From Hetaerina americana (taxonomy: Eukaryota; Arthropoda; Insecta; Odonata; Calopterygidae): a DNA stretch of 64,000 bases. The position numbers and the translations under genes were made by a program. This document shows, in pieces, positions 20,792 through 33,200 of this stretch. Below the pieces are notes generated by a model. It ran no database searches and was not told the origin of the DNA. It saw nothing but the letters and a program-made list of their open reading frames with translations. How positions within the stretch are numbered: the first letter of the stretch is position 1; each line of letters starts with the position of its first letter. Location: the NCBI GenBank assembly GCA_022747635.1, contig JAKTNV010000020.1, forward strand, positions 1,773,501-1,837,500, written 5' to 3'.

Positions 20792-22662
20792 CTTCGAAAT
20801 GGAACGCTCTTCGGCTTTCCCCACCTTCCCCCTCTGAGAGACAAGCTCTCAGACGTTTAACGTCAAATAAAGATATTATAATCATGACGGCGGACAAAGG
20901 ATCATCCGTTGTCGTGCTGAACAAAGTAGACTATAACGCCGAGGCATTGCGCCAATTAAATGACATTTCCTGCTATGCCCCCCTGCCCCAAGACCCAAAC
21001 CCTTCTTATCAAAAGGATATTCTCTCTTTTCTTTCCGATTTCGGTCCCAAAGAAGGTCTCTCCCCCAAAGACATATCCATTCTTTCACCACCTAATCCTA
21101 AGACTCCTCATTTCTATTTGCTACCCAAAATCCACAAAACCAATAACCCCGGACGCCCTATTGTCTCCAGCATCAACTCACCCACAGAACGAATCTCCGC
21201 ATTAATAGACCACCACCTTCAACCAATAGCCACTTCACTCCCTTCTTACATTAAAGACTCGCACCACTTTCTGGAACGTCTACACTCAATCCCAATTCCG
21301 CACAACACAACCATTCTCATGGCCACGATAGACGTCACATCTCTGTACACCTCCATTCCCCACAAAGAAGGCTTAGAAGCCCTGAAACATTACCTCTCCC
21401 TACGATCCACACCACACACCCCATCCACAGATTTCCTCCTCGAATTGAGCCAAATCGTTCTTACCAAAAATGCTTTTCAATTCAATGACAAAATATATTT
21501 ACAAATAAAAGGCACTGCAATGGGCACGCGTATGGCTCCTGCATACGCCAATCTTTTTATGGGTAAACTAGAACACGACTTTCTGCAACAACAAACCCTA
21601 AAACCACTTTTCTGGGCCCGCTATATCTATGATATTTTCCTCCTTTGGTCCCACGGACGCGAAACTTTATCCTCTTTCATTTCCTCTCTCAACTCCTCCT
21701 CCTCAGTATCATTCACTTCTTCTATATCCGACTCGAATATTACCTTCCTAGATATCGATATTCACCTCCAAAACAATACGTTTCACACTTCAGTCCACAT
21801 TAAACCAACCAATAAGCAACAATATCTTCATTTCGACAGCTGCCATCCTCCTCACACAAAGCGCTCCATCCCATTCTCACTCTCTATCCGTGGCTTCCGT
21901 CTCTGCAACAACACCCCCTCCCAACAGAAATACTTGGACCAGCTGCATGAATCCCTCAGAAAATGTGGGTACCCTGAAAAACTGCTAAACAGTAAAATCC
22001 TCAAACCGTCAACCCAATACACTCCCCTCCCCAAACCAAACCGCCCAAAATGCCCTAATCTTATCACCACTTTCTTCCCCGGAACACACAAAATTAAACA
22101 TCTAATCCGTGACCTCTTCCCAATTATCAATAACACTCAGTCCACATCACTTTTATTCCCACACTGTCCCTCTGTTTCGTTTAAACGCCCGTCGAACCTT
22201 CGAGACATCTTTAAGTCCACAAATCCAACTTCAAGCACCCCCGTCTCTCCCCCGCCCCTATCCGCACCATGCAACCGCCCACGCTGCAAATGCTGTCATC
22301 TTTTAAGACCCTCCCCCTCACTCAGTACCAACTCCCAACCACTCGCCACCTGTACCTCAAAAAATATTATATATCGCCTCTCCTGTAACTTCTGCCCTGC
22401 CTTCTACGTGGGCGAATGCACGACCGCACTTTCCCTCCGCATGAATAACCAGCGATATTCCACCAAATCTCCCACCTTTCTTAATTATCCCATCCCTACT
22501 CACACCGCTTCCCACAAAAAATCTTTTGACGACTGCTTCTCTGTTTCGGTGATTGAAATCTTTCCCAAATCTGCGAGTATAATAGAGGTGAGAACCCGCG
22601 AGATGGCGCATATCTGGGTGGCCCAATCATTCAAACCGCCCGGGCTGAACCAAGCCCACTGA
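20791..22662 (+). CDS. PLE polyprotein: reverse transcriptase plus GIY-YIG endonuclease, motif C altered
   Basis: The frame is open from 20791 (after TAA at 20788); the first Met is at 20884, giving 592 residues. Counting from that Met: TADKGSS (2-8); LPKIHKTNNPGRPIVS (80-95), the PLE RT fingers motif; motif A TIDVTSLYTSIPH with Asp150; motif B KGTAMGTRMAPAYANLFM (209-226); motif C at 246-250, RYIYD where family members have YxDD, so the first Asp is Tyr249 (21628-21630); FLDIDI (288-293); a Cys-rich stretch (463-472); and a GIY-YIG domain with IIY (495-497), YVG (508-510), His540 and His544 and Glu573. Length and order are typical of a PLE. The Asp-to-Tyr change should abolish polymerisation (established RT chemistry). 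No stop or frameshift is present. Confidence 0.9.
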
Positions 22663-22786
22663 ATGCATCAATTGGCTGCCTACATATCCCCCCCACCCCC
22701 TTGTTCATTTCCTATTGGTCCCTTTACCTCTCCTTCCCCCACCTCTCCCCCGCACATCCTCTCCGCTCTTCCCCGAGAACGCCATT

Positions 22787-22813
22787 CTGAAGACGACAGC
22801 CGTGCTGTCGAAA
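22787..22813 (+). other. Hammerhead-ribozyme-like motif in the PLE tail
   Basis: CTGAAGA (22787-22793, fits CUGANGA) is followed by a 6-bp helix CGACAG/CTGTCG (22794-22799 and 22805-22810) and then AAAC. The conserved GAAA box is present only if the last G of the helix is unpaired, so the fit is imperfect. A second copy is at 23047-23073 and a third, inverted, at 3194-3219. Hammerhead motifs are known from PLE terminal repeats; activity here is not shown. Confidence 0.45.
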
Positions 22814-22966
22814 CGTAAGATAACAAATTGTGAGTGTCCTTTCTTTGTGTCTCTATATTCTAAAAATCTACATCTGTGTTTTTATATATTTGTGTGTCGC
22901 CGAAGAGCGTTCCATTTCGAAGATATTTTATATATAAATATAGATATATATATGTACAAATATATA

Positions 22967-23139
22967 AAAACACTGATGTAGATTAGTAGATTATAGAGAC
23001 ACAAAGAAAGGACACTCACAATATGTTATTTGACGTTTGAACGATTCTGAAGACGACAGCCGCGTTTTCGAAACGTTAAATAACATATTGTGAGTGTCCT
23101 TTCTTTGTGTCTCTATAATCTACTAATCTACATCCGTGT
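22967..23139. repeat. Inverted duplication of the PLE tail
   Basis: The left arm (22967-23037) is the reverse complement of the right arm (about 23071-23139) over roughly 70 bases with few mismatches. The central 33 bases hold the second hammerhead-like motif. The right half continues as a normal forward PLE tail to about 23190, repeating the 22899-22926 terminus with one change. Confidence 0.88.
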
Positions 23140-23187
23140 TTTTATATACTATATTTGTGCGTCGCCGAAGAGCGTTTCATTTCGAAG

Positions 23188-23227
<40 letters not shown>

Positions 23228-23228
23228 A
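23140..23228. repeat. PLE tail end and (TA)n
   Basis: The terminus GCCGAAGAGCGTTTCATTTC (from about 23164) is followed by a TA run at 23190-23222. Confidence 0.85.
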
Positions 23229-24925
23229 TATACATACACGTATTTGTGTATGTATTTGTATATAGATAGATGGTAGATGGAGAGATATGAGGAATGGGAG
23301 AAATGAGAAAGCCCCGCGTCCGTAGGTAGCATCGTCGATGCAGATTGAGGTACTCTCTACCATTTTAAGCACTATTAATGAAAAACACCCTCCGCCTCTC
23401 CATTAAACCGCTTGGTATTTCCTTTTTCGGTCGTTTAGTGTCGGCAGGCATAAGGTTAATGGGTGGAGATGGGGTGGAGAGGTATGCATTGAGGTAGACG
23501 GTGGGGGATGAATTAGGGAGCGGAGGAGGGTGGTGATTGCATGAAGAGGACTAGGGCTGCGGCTTCTCACGTGTTGAGGATGCTATTACCGCGGCGAATG
23601 CCATCGCGGAAATGACGGGGGTGGAGTGGAAGTAATAAACTGCGGCGCTAAGGGTAGGTACGTCGCCTGGAGGGAGGGGGAGGCACACACCGCCGCTTTC
23701 GCTGTCTTCGCCCGGGTAAGCTGCATTCTAATAATTCTCGCTTTCGCACCTTCCACACCCCCCCTCCTCAGTAGCCCTCTGTCATTTAACCGCTCTTTAT
23801 TTGGGGGCGAATTGCCCGATTCGAGTAGAGGCGACGCCCCGCGGCGTATGCCAATTATTCGGCGATCATCATCTCATGTGCGAATGAAAAGTCAATGGCG
23901 ATCAGCACCGCGCGCCCTCTCGCTCGGTAGGGCGGGTCATGTCCTATTTGAGAAGGGCTTACGCTCTATCACGGTTACATAGCGAGTAGAGCGCGGTCAT
24001 GAAAAACACTTTGCAGCGTCTCAGGCAATTAAAAAAAATAATTTTACAGGGACAGAATGAGCGCGCATTGTCGTCCATTGGCCATCCCTAACTCATTCCG
24101 ATCAGAAGCGAAATCAGGCACTTTATTTTATAAACCAGGGTGTTTTAAAAGCAAATGTTATGCATTGATATATTTAAAAATTCACCCTTCCTCACCATCA
24201 ATTTTATTTTGTCCCGAGTGGCATCGGCATCGACACGAGTACCCCGCGATCCACCGAAGAGGTGTGTGGCAGTGGGTGCAAGCACCATGTGGGAAGAGTG
24301 AATGATAAGGGATGATATGGGAGAAGAAAATAAGAGGGAAATCGTCGAGAAGAACCACCAATAAATTTGTATGCATACTGAAGGAAGACCAAATTTAAAA
24401 CAAGGGTTGATTCACCTAATAAATAAGTAATTTCTTACACGAAAAAAGGGTATAAAATTAACCAAAAGGCATGGTGGGCTACTAGTCATAATTTCTACGA
24501 CTTTAATCTGTTGGGTCATGGCTCTGTATTTCAGCCTTCGGGATTTCGACGAGGTGGGTGCTAGCCATATCTATCAAACTTACGCTTGGGTTCATGACTA
24601 TTTTGAAGCTATCTGCAGATAATGCAGACTTTCATTTGGATTGCGTATTATTTAAGTAACTCGCGAGCAATGATGCCCTCCACTATGCACTGAAATATAG
24701 CTCAGAAATCGAGCATCGAATTCAGCAATCCACATTGACTGCAACTGCAGCACGGATTTACATAATTTTGCGAGAGATCTTAGAATAAACAAAACTACAT
24801 GCAATGGGTGTTAAAAACTCAAAGAAATTGCGATAACGCTTTAAAATAGTTTCACTAATTAGTTGATGTAGTTCCAGCACTTAAATATATTTTCAGAGAT
24901 GAAAAGGGCAATAGGTTAGGTGAAA
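23229..24925. other. Apparently unique DNA with a GC-rich patch
   Basis: Positions 23560-23990 are GC/CpG-rich with a 118-codon plus frame (23626-23982) that resembles no family I know. A short LINE-C-tail-like block (GTGTGTGGCAGTGGGTG) is at about 24262-24278. Otherwise nothing is recognised. Confidence 0.5.
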
Positions 24926-25587
24926 TCAAACAAGGGCGTAGGTACTGCTGCCAATACTACTTAAGTTTTAAGGAAAACGTGAAAGGAGGAGTTTTTATTG
25001 GATAGCTCGTACCGATTAGGAGGGACGAATTTGACAAGAAGATATCCCCAGATCAGAATTACGAGTTCCATGCCAAAAAGGCGGGGGGAATTGTATCTGA
25101 GGATCTTGGAAAAATAAAGGGTGATTTTGTGAGCTGCTAAGTCAATACTTTGGACTAGAATGAGAGGATTAGGGTGAGATAAAATGATCCAGGGGATAAT
25201 CAGGTAGTTTTCAGGAGGTAAAGTGGCGCATGTGATGTCCTAGAAGTCATGAGGTCAGCGATGGAGTAAATGTAGAACATTATAAATATATTTTTGCTGC
25301 ATCGAAAAGGCTTGCGATAGGCTATCCTGAGATAAGGCTTATGTCAGAGATAGGCTACTAAAAGCGGACTCTTCGAACTCTGCACTTGCATGTCTCAGAC
25401 TTTGCGGCGGGTGTAGAGTGAGATGGGCAGAGGGAAAGACAGGGGCGTCCATCACCACTAGTGTTTTTTAACGTACGCAGGAAGGAAACATCAAATGAAC
25501 GGGAAGAGCTAGAAATTAGTCCAAGTAATACCTTCAAGGCATACATGCCGAAATATTAATTCATAGATGCATTTTAATATACATATA

Positions 25588-25649
<62 letters not shown>

Positions 25650-25765
25650 TACATAGTATGCTAATTAAGATGGACTAGCCTTGAATTAGGACATTGGGTT
25701 GTGTTTTACTAGGAGAGATGGGAGAGTTATTTGTTAATTTCCATCCATTTATTTTTTAAGCTCCT
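24926..25765 (+). mobile_element. LINE-A copy 6 on plus, very degraded relic with internal (TA)n
   Basis: The stretch about 25260-25540 follows the RT order of LINE-A in broken frames: a RSAM/M block, HRKACDRLS-like motif A remains, then LACLRLCGGCRVRW and a TGASITTSVF-like GVRQGCPLSPLLF remnant. After a (TA)n array (25596-25646) the block with AGGACATTGGGTTGTGTTTT and CCATCCATTTATTT (to about 25765) matches the LINE-A 3' end. No frame survives. Confidence 0.55.
25596..25646. repeat. (TA)n microsatellite
   Basis: TA run inside the LINE-A relic, between the RT remains and the 3' end. Confidence 0.93.
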
Positions 25766-28700
25766 GTATTTGGTTCCTTGTACATGTACTCGTGCTGTTT
25801 CCTTGACATTATGGTTACTTGAATTTCTAAAGGGAACCGTTTTCTACCATTATTTTTGTATCCGTTATTGAATTATTCATCCGGAGTTTCCTGATCTATA
25901 TTAATAGACTTATTGTATATATCTTTAGCACCGAACCTCACTTCATTTAGAGCTATATAATTTTGCAAAGGAAACTTTAAAGGGCCAATATTTAACCTAC
26001 ACGCTCACTTACACTAAAATCTAAAAAAAGCCCTGCCTGCTACACTCCTGGCGGCCTCAGACGTGTAGTGAACACCAGAACGGTTCAGGGGATTCCTAGA
26101 CGATTGGATCGCCGGCTGAAGGTCAACGAAATACGCCCCGATATCTCTGAGGAAAGCATGAAACCTCAGATTGATGCCTTCCACTCAGCTCCAAACCAGT
26201 GGTCCACGATCAAGGGGACAAGGTCGCAGATCGAGAGCGTCACATCAACCCCCTCGACAGCACCCACCCGCTTCACTTCCGAATTCAATACCCTGAAGGA
26301 ATTCAGAATCTCTTCAGAGCCACCTTCCGCGGCATTGATGACGCTAACATGAGCCATGACCCGCAGCCGCCGCTCCAACCGCCTTCGTCACCTGGGGTAC
26401 GTCGCCAATAGGAATGCAACATGTCGTCAGGCGCTCGCTCACACCCCCGTGGACTGCCCTCTCCCGCAGTGGGACCATCACACGTCTGACGCTACTGCTG
26501 TCTATCACTGCAATCCCCCATCCCACTCTGACGATTCCTTCCGGGTGATGCTCTCACAGGGGCGGAGATAGGGGCTGCAGATATCGCTGGGCAATCCTCC
26601 GATAGCACCCGATACCTGCTGGAGACGGGGATGAGGTTTGTATTCGCATCCCTCGCCGCAGTGTCAACTTTCCCTCGCAACTACGCGAGACAACCTTCCA
26701 ATCTCCCTGCTTCCGGAATGGCACCTCTCCCCCATCAAAAGATCCGACTCCGGGTCTCCGTCTTCCGATCACTCCGCTGCATGTTGCGTTCAGGCAAACC
26801 CGTGCGGCCCCATTGGCGCGGCGAGTTTCCACAATTCCACCCAGAGCTTTATCCCTCCCCAGAGCCTTCCCTTCAAGCTTCGGTCATCTCTCGGGCACGA
26901 TACCCTCCAGCGGGTCCTTAGCGTATTGGCACTGGCACAGGCGTGCGTCGTGGCCCGGTGGAAACTATTATAATTCAATCGAGCAGACTATATTTAAAAA
27001 AGGCTCGGTTAAAACAGGAATTGTCACAAATTCAGTAAGCAATAATTTCCTTTGACTCAAAGATTGCTAATTCAACGTTAATTCAATTGTAAATTCATGT
27101 CACTGGCCTTCCTAGCTAATGAATATATCCACCTGCTAACTAATATAACCAATGATAACCCAAAATTTGAGATCGAATACAATGTATGCCGTTAGGCGTG
27201 GCGAATCTTATACGACCGACATACTTGGACACAAAGGAAACGCTAAGCTCGACCAACCAGTGGATATTTCACACGCACACGATACGAAAACGCTCTACAG
27301 CACCAAACACTGTAAAAGGTAAAGTATGAATAAAACATACAATAATTATCGCTCCAACTAAAGTACAGCTGGTATTTGGCCACAGCAACCACGCTACTGG
27401 ATCGTTAATCTGCCTCTGACATCTACTCCAAAAGCCGTCGAAATGTCGTGCAGCAGGGGATGGCAGGTCACCAGCCATTCTAAACTCACTTCCACCTCGA
27501 AATCTCGCCTTTTTGGGAACTGCACGGCGCCAATCTGAAGTTTAGTTGGCTTAGTTTATTAGCTGCGATAGACGTTTCTGAAGCCACAAAAGGCAGTGGA
27601 GACGGAGAGGAGGATGGGACGGTGGGTGCTGAGGGGTGGAGTAAGTGAGGCGATGACGGGAGGAGGAGAGGCTGGAGTGGGGGCGGCTGGCTCGAGGGAG
27701 TGGGGGAGAGGGAGTCTGGACCGAGTCGGGAGTGTTGGCATTGTGCTTTCCCGACGCGTGTGAACGGCTAAATGCATCGCAACGGAGGATGAAAGGAGGG
27801 CATTGAAGGAAGCCCGCCGAGGGCCAACGGAAGACGAGTGCTTCGGATGGCGCTTTCTTTTCAGGCCCCGATCCGAGGGGTCAAGGCTCGGGCATTCATC
27901 CAGTTTCCACCTGTTGCTATTCTTTGTGTGAGCCCCGTGGAATGCAAGCACCCACTGCTTGGTAGAACGGGTCGGCAGATGGCTCCGCGTCTTGAAATGT
28001 TGATGACCAGGCGCAAATTGGGATTGCCATGCTTAATTTGAAACACAAGTGACTTTCGCACGTTCACAGCGGAAACGATCGTGATTGGCACAAGGAAGGG
28101 GGCGGGGGATTGTCTGAAGAGATCGTGAGAGGCGAGAGAACGGAGACGCAATCATTTTATGCCCCATATCCTATTTGACAATGTGGCTTAAAATTAGTAG
28201 CAATATTTGTAAAGAAACCGTTTGCGTTTGCAGAATATATTCATGGTTGGCGATGAAGGAACGACACTGTGTCCAAATAGCCTTGAATACTATACAATTA
28301 ATTTGATACAAGGTCAGCTGAGGATGTTACCTTGTAGAGACGCGTAGTTGAGTTTTAAATTTTGTAAGAGTTTCTGATTCAATTGTTAACCGTATTTTAA
28401 TCAAAAAAGGAAGTGATCTGAGGGAAAACAGAGGCTGTTACATCTAAGGGGCATATACTCATATCACATTAGCAAATGTTATGGTAAAGTCCTCGAGACC
28501 TAACAGAGTAAGTCCCTGTAGCTTTCAGTTAGAAAATAACGGCAAAAGCCAAGCTTGGTGTGATTCGATTCCCACCTCCTACAGGCATGATGTGTTTGAT
28601 TCACATCACAAATTTAATATAAAAAGCATAAAAAATAAAATATCAGATATCGAACAGATGCCACTCTTTGTAAGCAAAAAGATAGACCTCGTCAGAGGAA

Positions 28701-28930
28701 CAGGAAATTGTTTCACCGAAGGCACAGTAGAGATCGCCGGTTTTGACAGGTGTCGTTATCAACAGAAAACATACATCTGATAGGTGCCTGAATATTGATT
28801 TCAGTCAATAAAACAGCAGCTTTCGTCATGGCTCCAAAATGGATGTTTTCACAAAAACCTGATGGCCAATTATTCACAGCCTTCACATACTTTATGAGCA
28901 TTCAATGCATTCTTTTCAATATGGTACCCT
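25766..28930. other. Apparently unique DNA; GC-rich frames at 26.0-27.0 and 27.5-28.1 kb
   Basis: Positions 26040-26980 contain overlapping open frames on both strands, the longest about 111 codons on plus (26638-26973); positions 27559-27951 hold a 130-codon minus frame. I recognise no domain in them. Ser/Pro/Arg-rich content and simultaneous openness on both strands argue for composition, though an old diverged mobile-element protein at 26.1-27.0 kb cannot be excluded. A 99-codon AT-rich plus frame at 28481-28780 is also unrecognised. Confidence 0.45.
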
Positions 28931-28990
28931 GCAAGACGAGGCTAATGCGTGTGGCAGGGGGAGTCTGCACACCAGGCATACAGCATTAAA
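28931..28990 (-). mobile_element. LINE-C 3' terminal piece
   Basis: About 60 bp with the LINE-C terminus: GGTACCCTGCAAG followed by GTGTGGCAGGGGGAGTC. The outer stem CCCTGC/GCAGGG is retained. There is no RT next to it. Confidence 0.6.
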
Positions 28991-29764
28991 AATTGAATTT
29001 TTCGTAATTTTAGTAACAATAAATTTCTGCAATATAATTCCAATATTGAAGATTACATACATTTGATCATCATTTGTAGTCACCGGTGACTTCACTCTCT
29101 CGTTGATTTGATTTGGACAATTAATGCGAAGGATAATTAGGGAAAAATTACGGTTAAAAATGTGTTAAAAATTTCAAAACATTAGCGAAGAACTCGCTTG
29201 AGCTAACAGTTAAACCGTAGACACGAGATTAAAGTATATTTGAAAACCTTTGCCACGCATACAGAAAAAATGGTTACGAAAGTAATTGAGTGCACTAGCT
29301 CTAAGAAAACTATCCTTGGCGGATCACGGTGTATCACGAAGTACGTATACGGAGGCAGTGGAATGACAGAATTGCCGCCTGTTGCACACGCCCTTGCGGC
29401 GTAGTGTGTGGATGTACAGATAGAATCGGAAAAATGAAAATAAAGTTGGCAAAGGTGATCAAGGAAAAGCGTCAAGCATATCTATTCAGTAAGAGACCAT
29501 GAATTGGGATTCGCTGAAGATATTAAGGTGCTATTTCACACTTTGGAAACCTTCAACGGCTGATTTCAACACTTTGAAAGTGATCTCTGAGAAAAACCTA
29601 TCCTACGAGTTATTATTACATTATTTTACTTTGAATTCCAAGCATTAACATGTCACTTTACTAACTATGGGCGATAATATTCTTGATTAGTTCGCAATTA
29701 ACACACCCGAGCAAGTTTTGAGAATAGCCACTATTGAAGAAAATTAGTAACCACGGAGAAGGAA
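28991..29764. other. AT-rich unique DNA
   Basis: Nothing recognised except a short LINE-B-tail-like block, CACACGCCCTTGCGGCG, at about 29386-29402, too short to call. Confidence 0.5.
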
Positions 29765-30297
29765 ATGCTAAGTTTTCATTGCATGGGTTCAGATATAAGA
29801 ATCGAAGAAGAGGTTACAGAAATATTCGTATTCTGGAGGATAAGGAAGCTGCAACAGATGACTGTAATGAACAAATCAAAGAGAAATGTTATCTGTCGCT
29901 GGTTAGGTCTTATTTATAATATGGTGCAAGTATATGGGATCCACATGAAGTTGGATTAATTACCGAATTGGATTGCGGCAGGGTATAGGAGCTATATTTG
30001 TAAAACGTTGTTGTGATAAACTTAGTAGCGTATCCAAAATATTAGAGGAGCTAGGCTGAAAATCACTTAATAGAGCGAAGGTTAAATTACAGATTAAAGC
30101 TCTTGCATTTATTGGCAGGGTGTCTCTTTGGCAGTAATGTGGAAAATATATTATTACCCCCATCGTACTGCGGTATGAGAGATGATGCTAATAAAACTAG
30201 AGAGATTGAATGTAGAACAGATAGATTCAAGATGCCATTTTTTCCACGAAGGAGAAGGTATCAGAATGATAATATTAGACCAAGCCAAAGGTTTTAA
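29765..30297 (+). pseudogene. CR1/L2-like RT C-terminal relic (LINE-C or LINE-B group)
   Basis: In broken frames it reads the C-terminal region of this RT group: a FVFWRIRK segment, then KEKCYLSLVRSYLEYGASIW (29880-29940), WDPHEVGLITELD, RLNYRLKLL, and at 30170-30297 GMRDDANKTREIECRTDRFK followed by MPFFPRR and a stop. The order is the same as in the LINE-B RT (GRSDHAYKIREIDARTSRLK, FFPRT) and in 39485-39778. Frames shift several times. It is a dead 5'-truncated copy. Confidence 0.7.
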
Positions 30298-33200
30298 TTT
30301 TTCAATGCTTGAAGTCGAATGAGTTGTTTCATTTCTTCTAGCTTCAGTTATTGCCCTTCTCATTAAATAACTCTATGCGTAGAAAAGTGTATATCACTGC
30401 GATACCGTAGTGAATGTACCTGTAGATATTTCCTAATTTGAATGATTGGCAAATATATATTAAACTCTCAATTTATTTCGAACTTGTCACTTTTTTTATG
30501 CATTCTACTACCAGACAATAACTTGAAAGCCACCAATAGGGTGTATGGCAGGGGGTGATTCAGCATCAAATACTTTTCTACCTACAAGGTGACCTTCAGT
30601 AAAAGGATTATTTACTCTAAGGGCTAATGTTTAGAATTTTTCATTAATTTCAGCAGTAATCATTAACTTTAAAGGTCTGGATAATAAACTCTTGATAATA
30701 CGCCGATATTTTATTATTTACCTGATTTTCAGCAAAATATTTTTCTGAAAATACCCTGATATTTCAAATTCTCGGAACCTTCCAAATAGAAGAAATTTGT
30801 CATTGACTTGCAGTAAGTTTTGTTTGCACTGAGAATGTCTATTCTGATGGCGCAGGAAAAGCTGGTTGTGTGTGCTCAGGCGAGAGTGAAATGAAGTAAA
30901 TTGCCCGATTTCGTTTCTGGTGCAACAACGGCATGATGTTAATTGCAACCCTTGAGGATGTTGCGCTCATACCAGACCAGGGTAATTTATTAAATTGTCG
31001 ATTTTATTATTAATGTGGCATGTTGCATAGGGATTTTTATACACTGATTCCACCTTCTATCCAAACATAATAGCAGCTGGAACATTAAAAGTAAGTGCGG
31101 CAATATGGGGGCGATCGAAGACATCGAGACATTTATTGAGATAGCCATTCTATAAATACGCGCATTAAATGGCTTAGGGGCGAATTTGAGCGATGTGCAC
31201 ACAGAAGATTTTTTTGTAATTCATAAATATCACTTAACGTAAGTAATAGGCGAAAGTTATAATTGCTTTTTGAGGAATGTATTTAGGATCACTTAATAGA
31301 TTAGGAACCTGTCTGGACACGGACATTTCGTTTCTCTAGAGACTAATTTTTTTACATTACATTCGAGGTTAAAATTCTTAGAGTAACATAAAAAACTCCA
31401 CTTGATTGGGAACTAGTGGCTCCAGCAGTGGCCTTCGCCGACTGAATAATCCGTACCCACTGAAGCTCGTTGAAGAGTGCAATCCCTCCTTTGGCGTCCA
31501 GGGAATAAAATGGAATTCCTACGCCACTGTTTCAACAGTCTTAGACAATAGAAATATTGAAATGTACTGGAGAAAGTTTTGAAAACGTATTGGGGTTCAA
31601 AAAGTCATGCGCCGATGCAGGCGAGGGTAAAAGATAAAGCTGTGAGCCCTGAAAGGGATATATCAAGCTATTAGAACCTGGACGGCAGAAAACTCAAACA
31701 GAAAACCCACGTCCACTTTTTCCAGTGCTTCATGTTCATGGTTTGTTCGTAAGGGAAACGTATTCTTCTCTGACTCTTTGATTTGTACGCTCAAAAACTG
31801 CCCGGTTCGCCTCTGGGGAGCCATTGAACATGACGGAAAATCCATTGAAACATCTCTCGGGCAGCAGTGGTGCTCCGTACAGGGCAGGGCACGGCCGGGG
31901 CACTCGGCGTCCCACGACCCTCACCGCCGGCTACCACTCTCGTCGCTGGCGAAACTCGCTCAAAGGGGTGCGAGAGTCGCGAAAACTATTTGCTCGTGTT
32001 CCGCGACGATGCGGCACGCAGGGCATTTTTTTTAGCTCCCGTATCCGACTCCTCGAACGTCACGTTAATCCCACGAAAAATGTTCTTCTCCTCCACGGCC
32101 ACGTCTGGGCCAAGGACGCGGGAGTTCGATTGTCCCGCTCGCGGTGAATCTGACCGCCTCACTCCGTCGCTGGGATGCGAGGCCGCTTCAAGGACAGCAT
32201 GGGAAGCGTATGATTTCATCAAGGGCCCTTGGAGAGAGAAAGACAGAGGGAGAAAACAACGAGGTGTACTTATATGAGACTCCCATTTATTAAAATCGCC
32301 GCGATAGAGAGACATAACCGGAGCTTTCAACCGGGTGCCACTTGCTGTATTACCATTCACGGAAATAATGAGTAATTTGGACATCATTATTTAACTAATT
32401 CTTTTGAAATATAAAAGCAATTTGGCCAGCCTCGGAGATAAGGTTTCAAATATCCGCCGTCCCTTCTTTAAGCATTTCTGTTTTTATCTTGTGTTTTTTG
32501 TAAACAGTCCACGAAAAAAATCCGAAATATGAATTACTGTCTAATGAAATTACACCTGCGCACTTTGAATAATGATTAGGTATGTTCGCAAGGCCTATCC
32601 GCAGTGAAATACATCGGTAGATTTATTTTTTCGATTTTTTCAAATTATTGCTCTTGATTGTGGAATCAATTCTAATTTGTTATCGTGATGTACGCGAAGA
32701 GAGAACGTTCTAACCCTAAAAATGCAAATATTGCCAAAATATATCTAGTCATAACTTCCAGAATCGCGATTGTAAGCTCAAATGCGTTGATTACACACCG
32801 TGTGCAACGTATTTGCCAGAAATATTATTTTAAGTATTTAGGTACAACACTTTAAATGACACGTTTAGCATAGGATCCACTTTCCTGAGCATGCCAAGTG
32901 TAAAGATAAACAGAGGGTGACACGGGGCAAAGAGCACGATAACAGTTCCCCACAGAAATGGCAACGACGCTCCGAGCCCAAACCCTGGACTCTCGCCTCG
33001 ATTTGGTGGAGAGAGCACATAAATGCACAGGCATCATCTCATGTGGAAGTGGGATCCATGCATTCACAGAATGTCTACCCATGTCACCTCGAACTGTATA
33101 TCCTAAGCATAACAGTTTCAGGTTTAACTTTGTGGAATTCCTTCGCGAGGAGGGTAGAAAAAGAAACTTAGCACTTCCACATAAAGATTTAATACTTCAC

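Larger units (their letters stand above)
20790..22926 (+). mobile_element. Penelope-like element with inverted terminal repeats
   Basis: The single open frame (20791-22662) is followed by a 264-bp 3' region. The left end ATCTTCGAAATGGAACGCTC (with TTCGGC following, 20790-20815) is the reverse complement of the right end at 22900-22925, giving about 26-bp inverted termini. (TA)n lies outside the left end and TA-rich sequence outside the right. The N-terminal region is short, so the copy is probably 5'-truncated, though the frame is open from its first bases. The 3' region carries a hammerhead-like motif (22787-22813). Confidence 0.88.

Noticed and set aside
26068..26973. Run of open frames as a host or viral gene
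   Set aside because: Frames are short, overlap on both strands and contain no domain I can name. An old mobile-element protein remains possible but unsupported.
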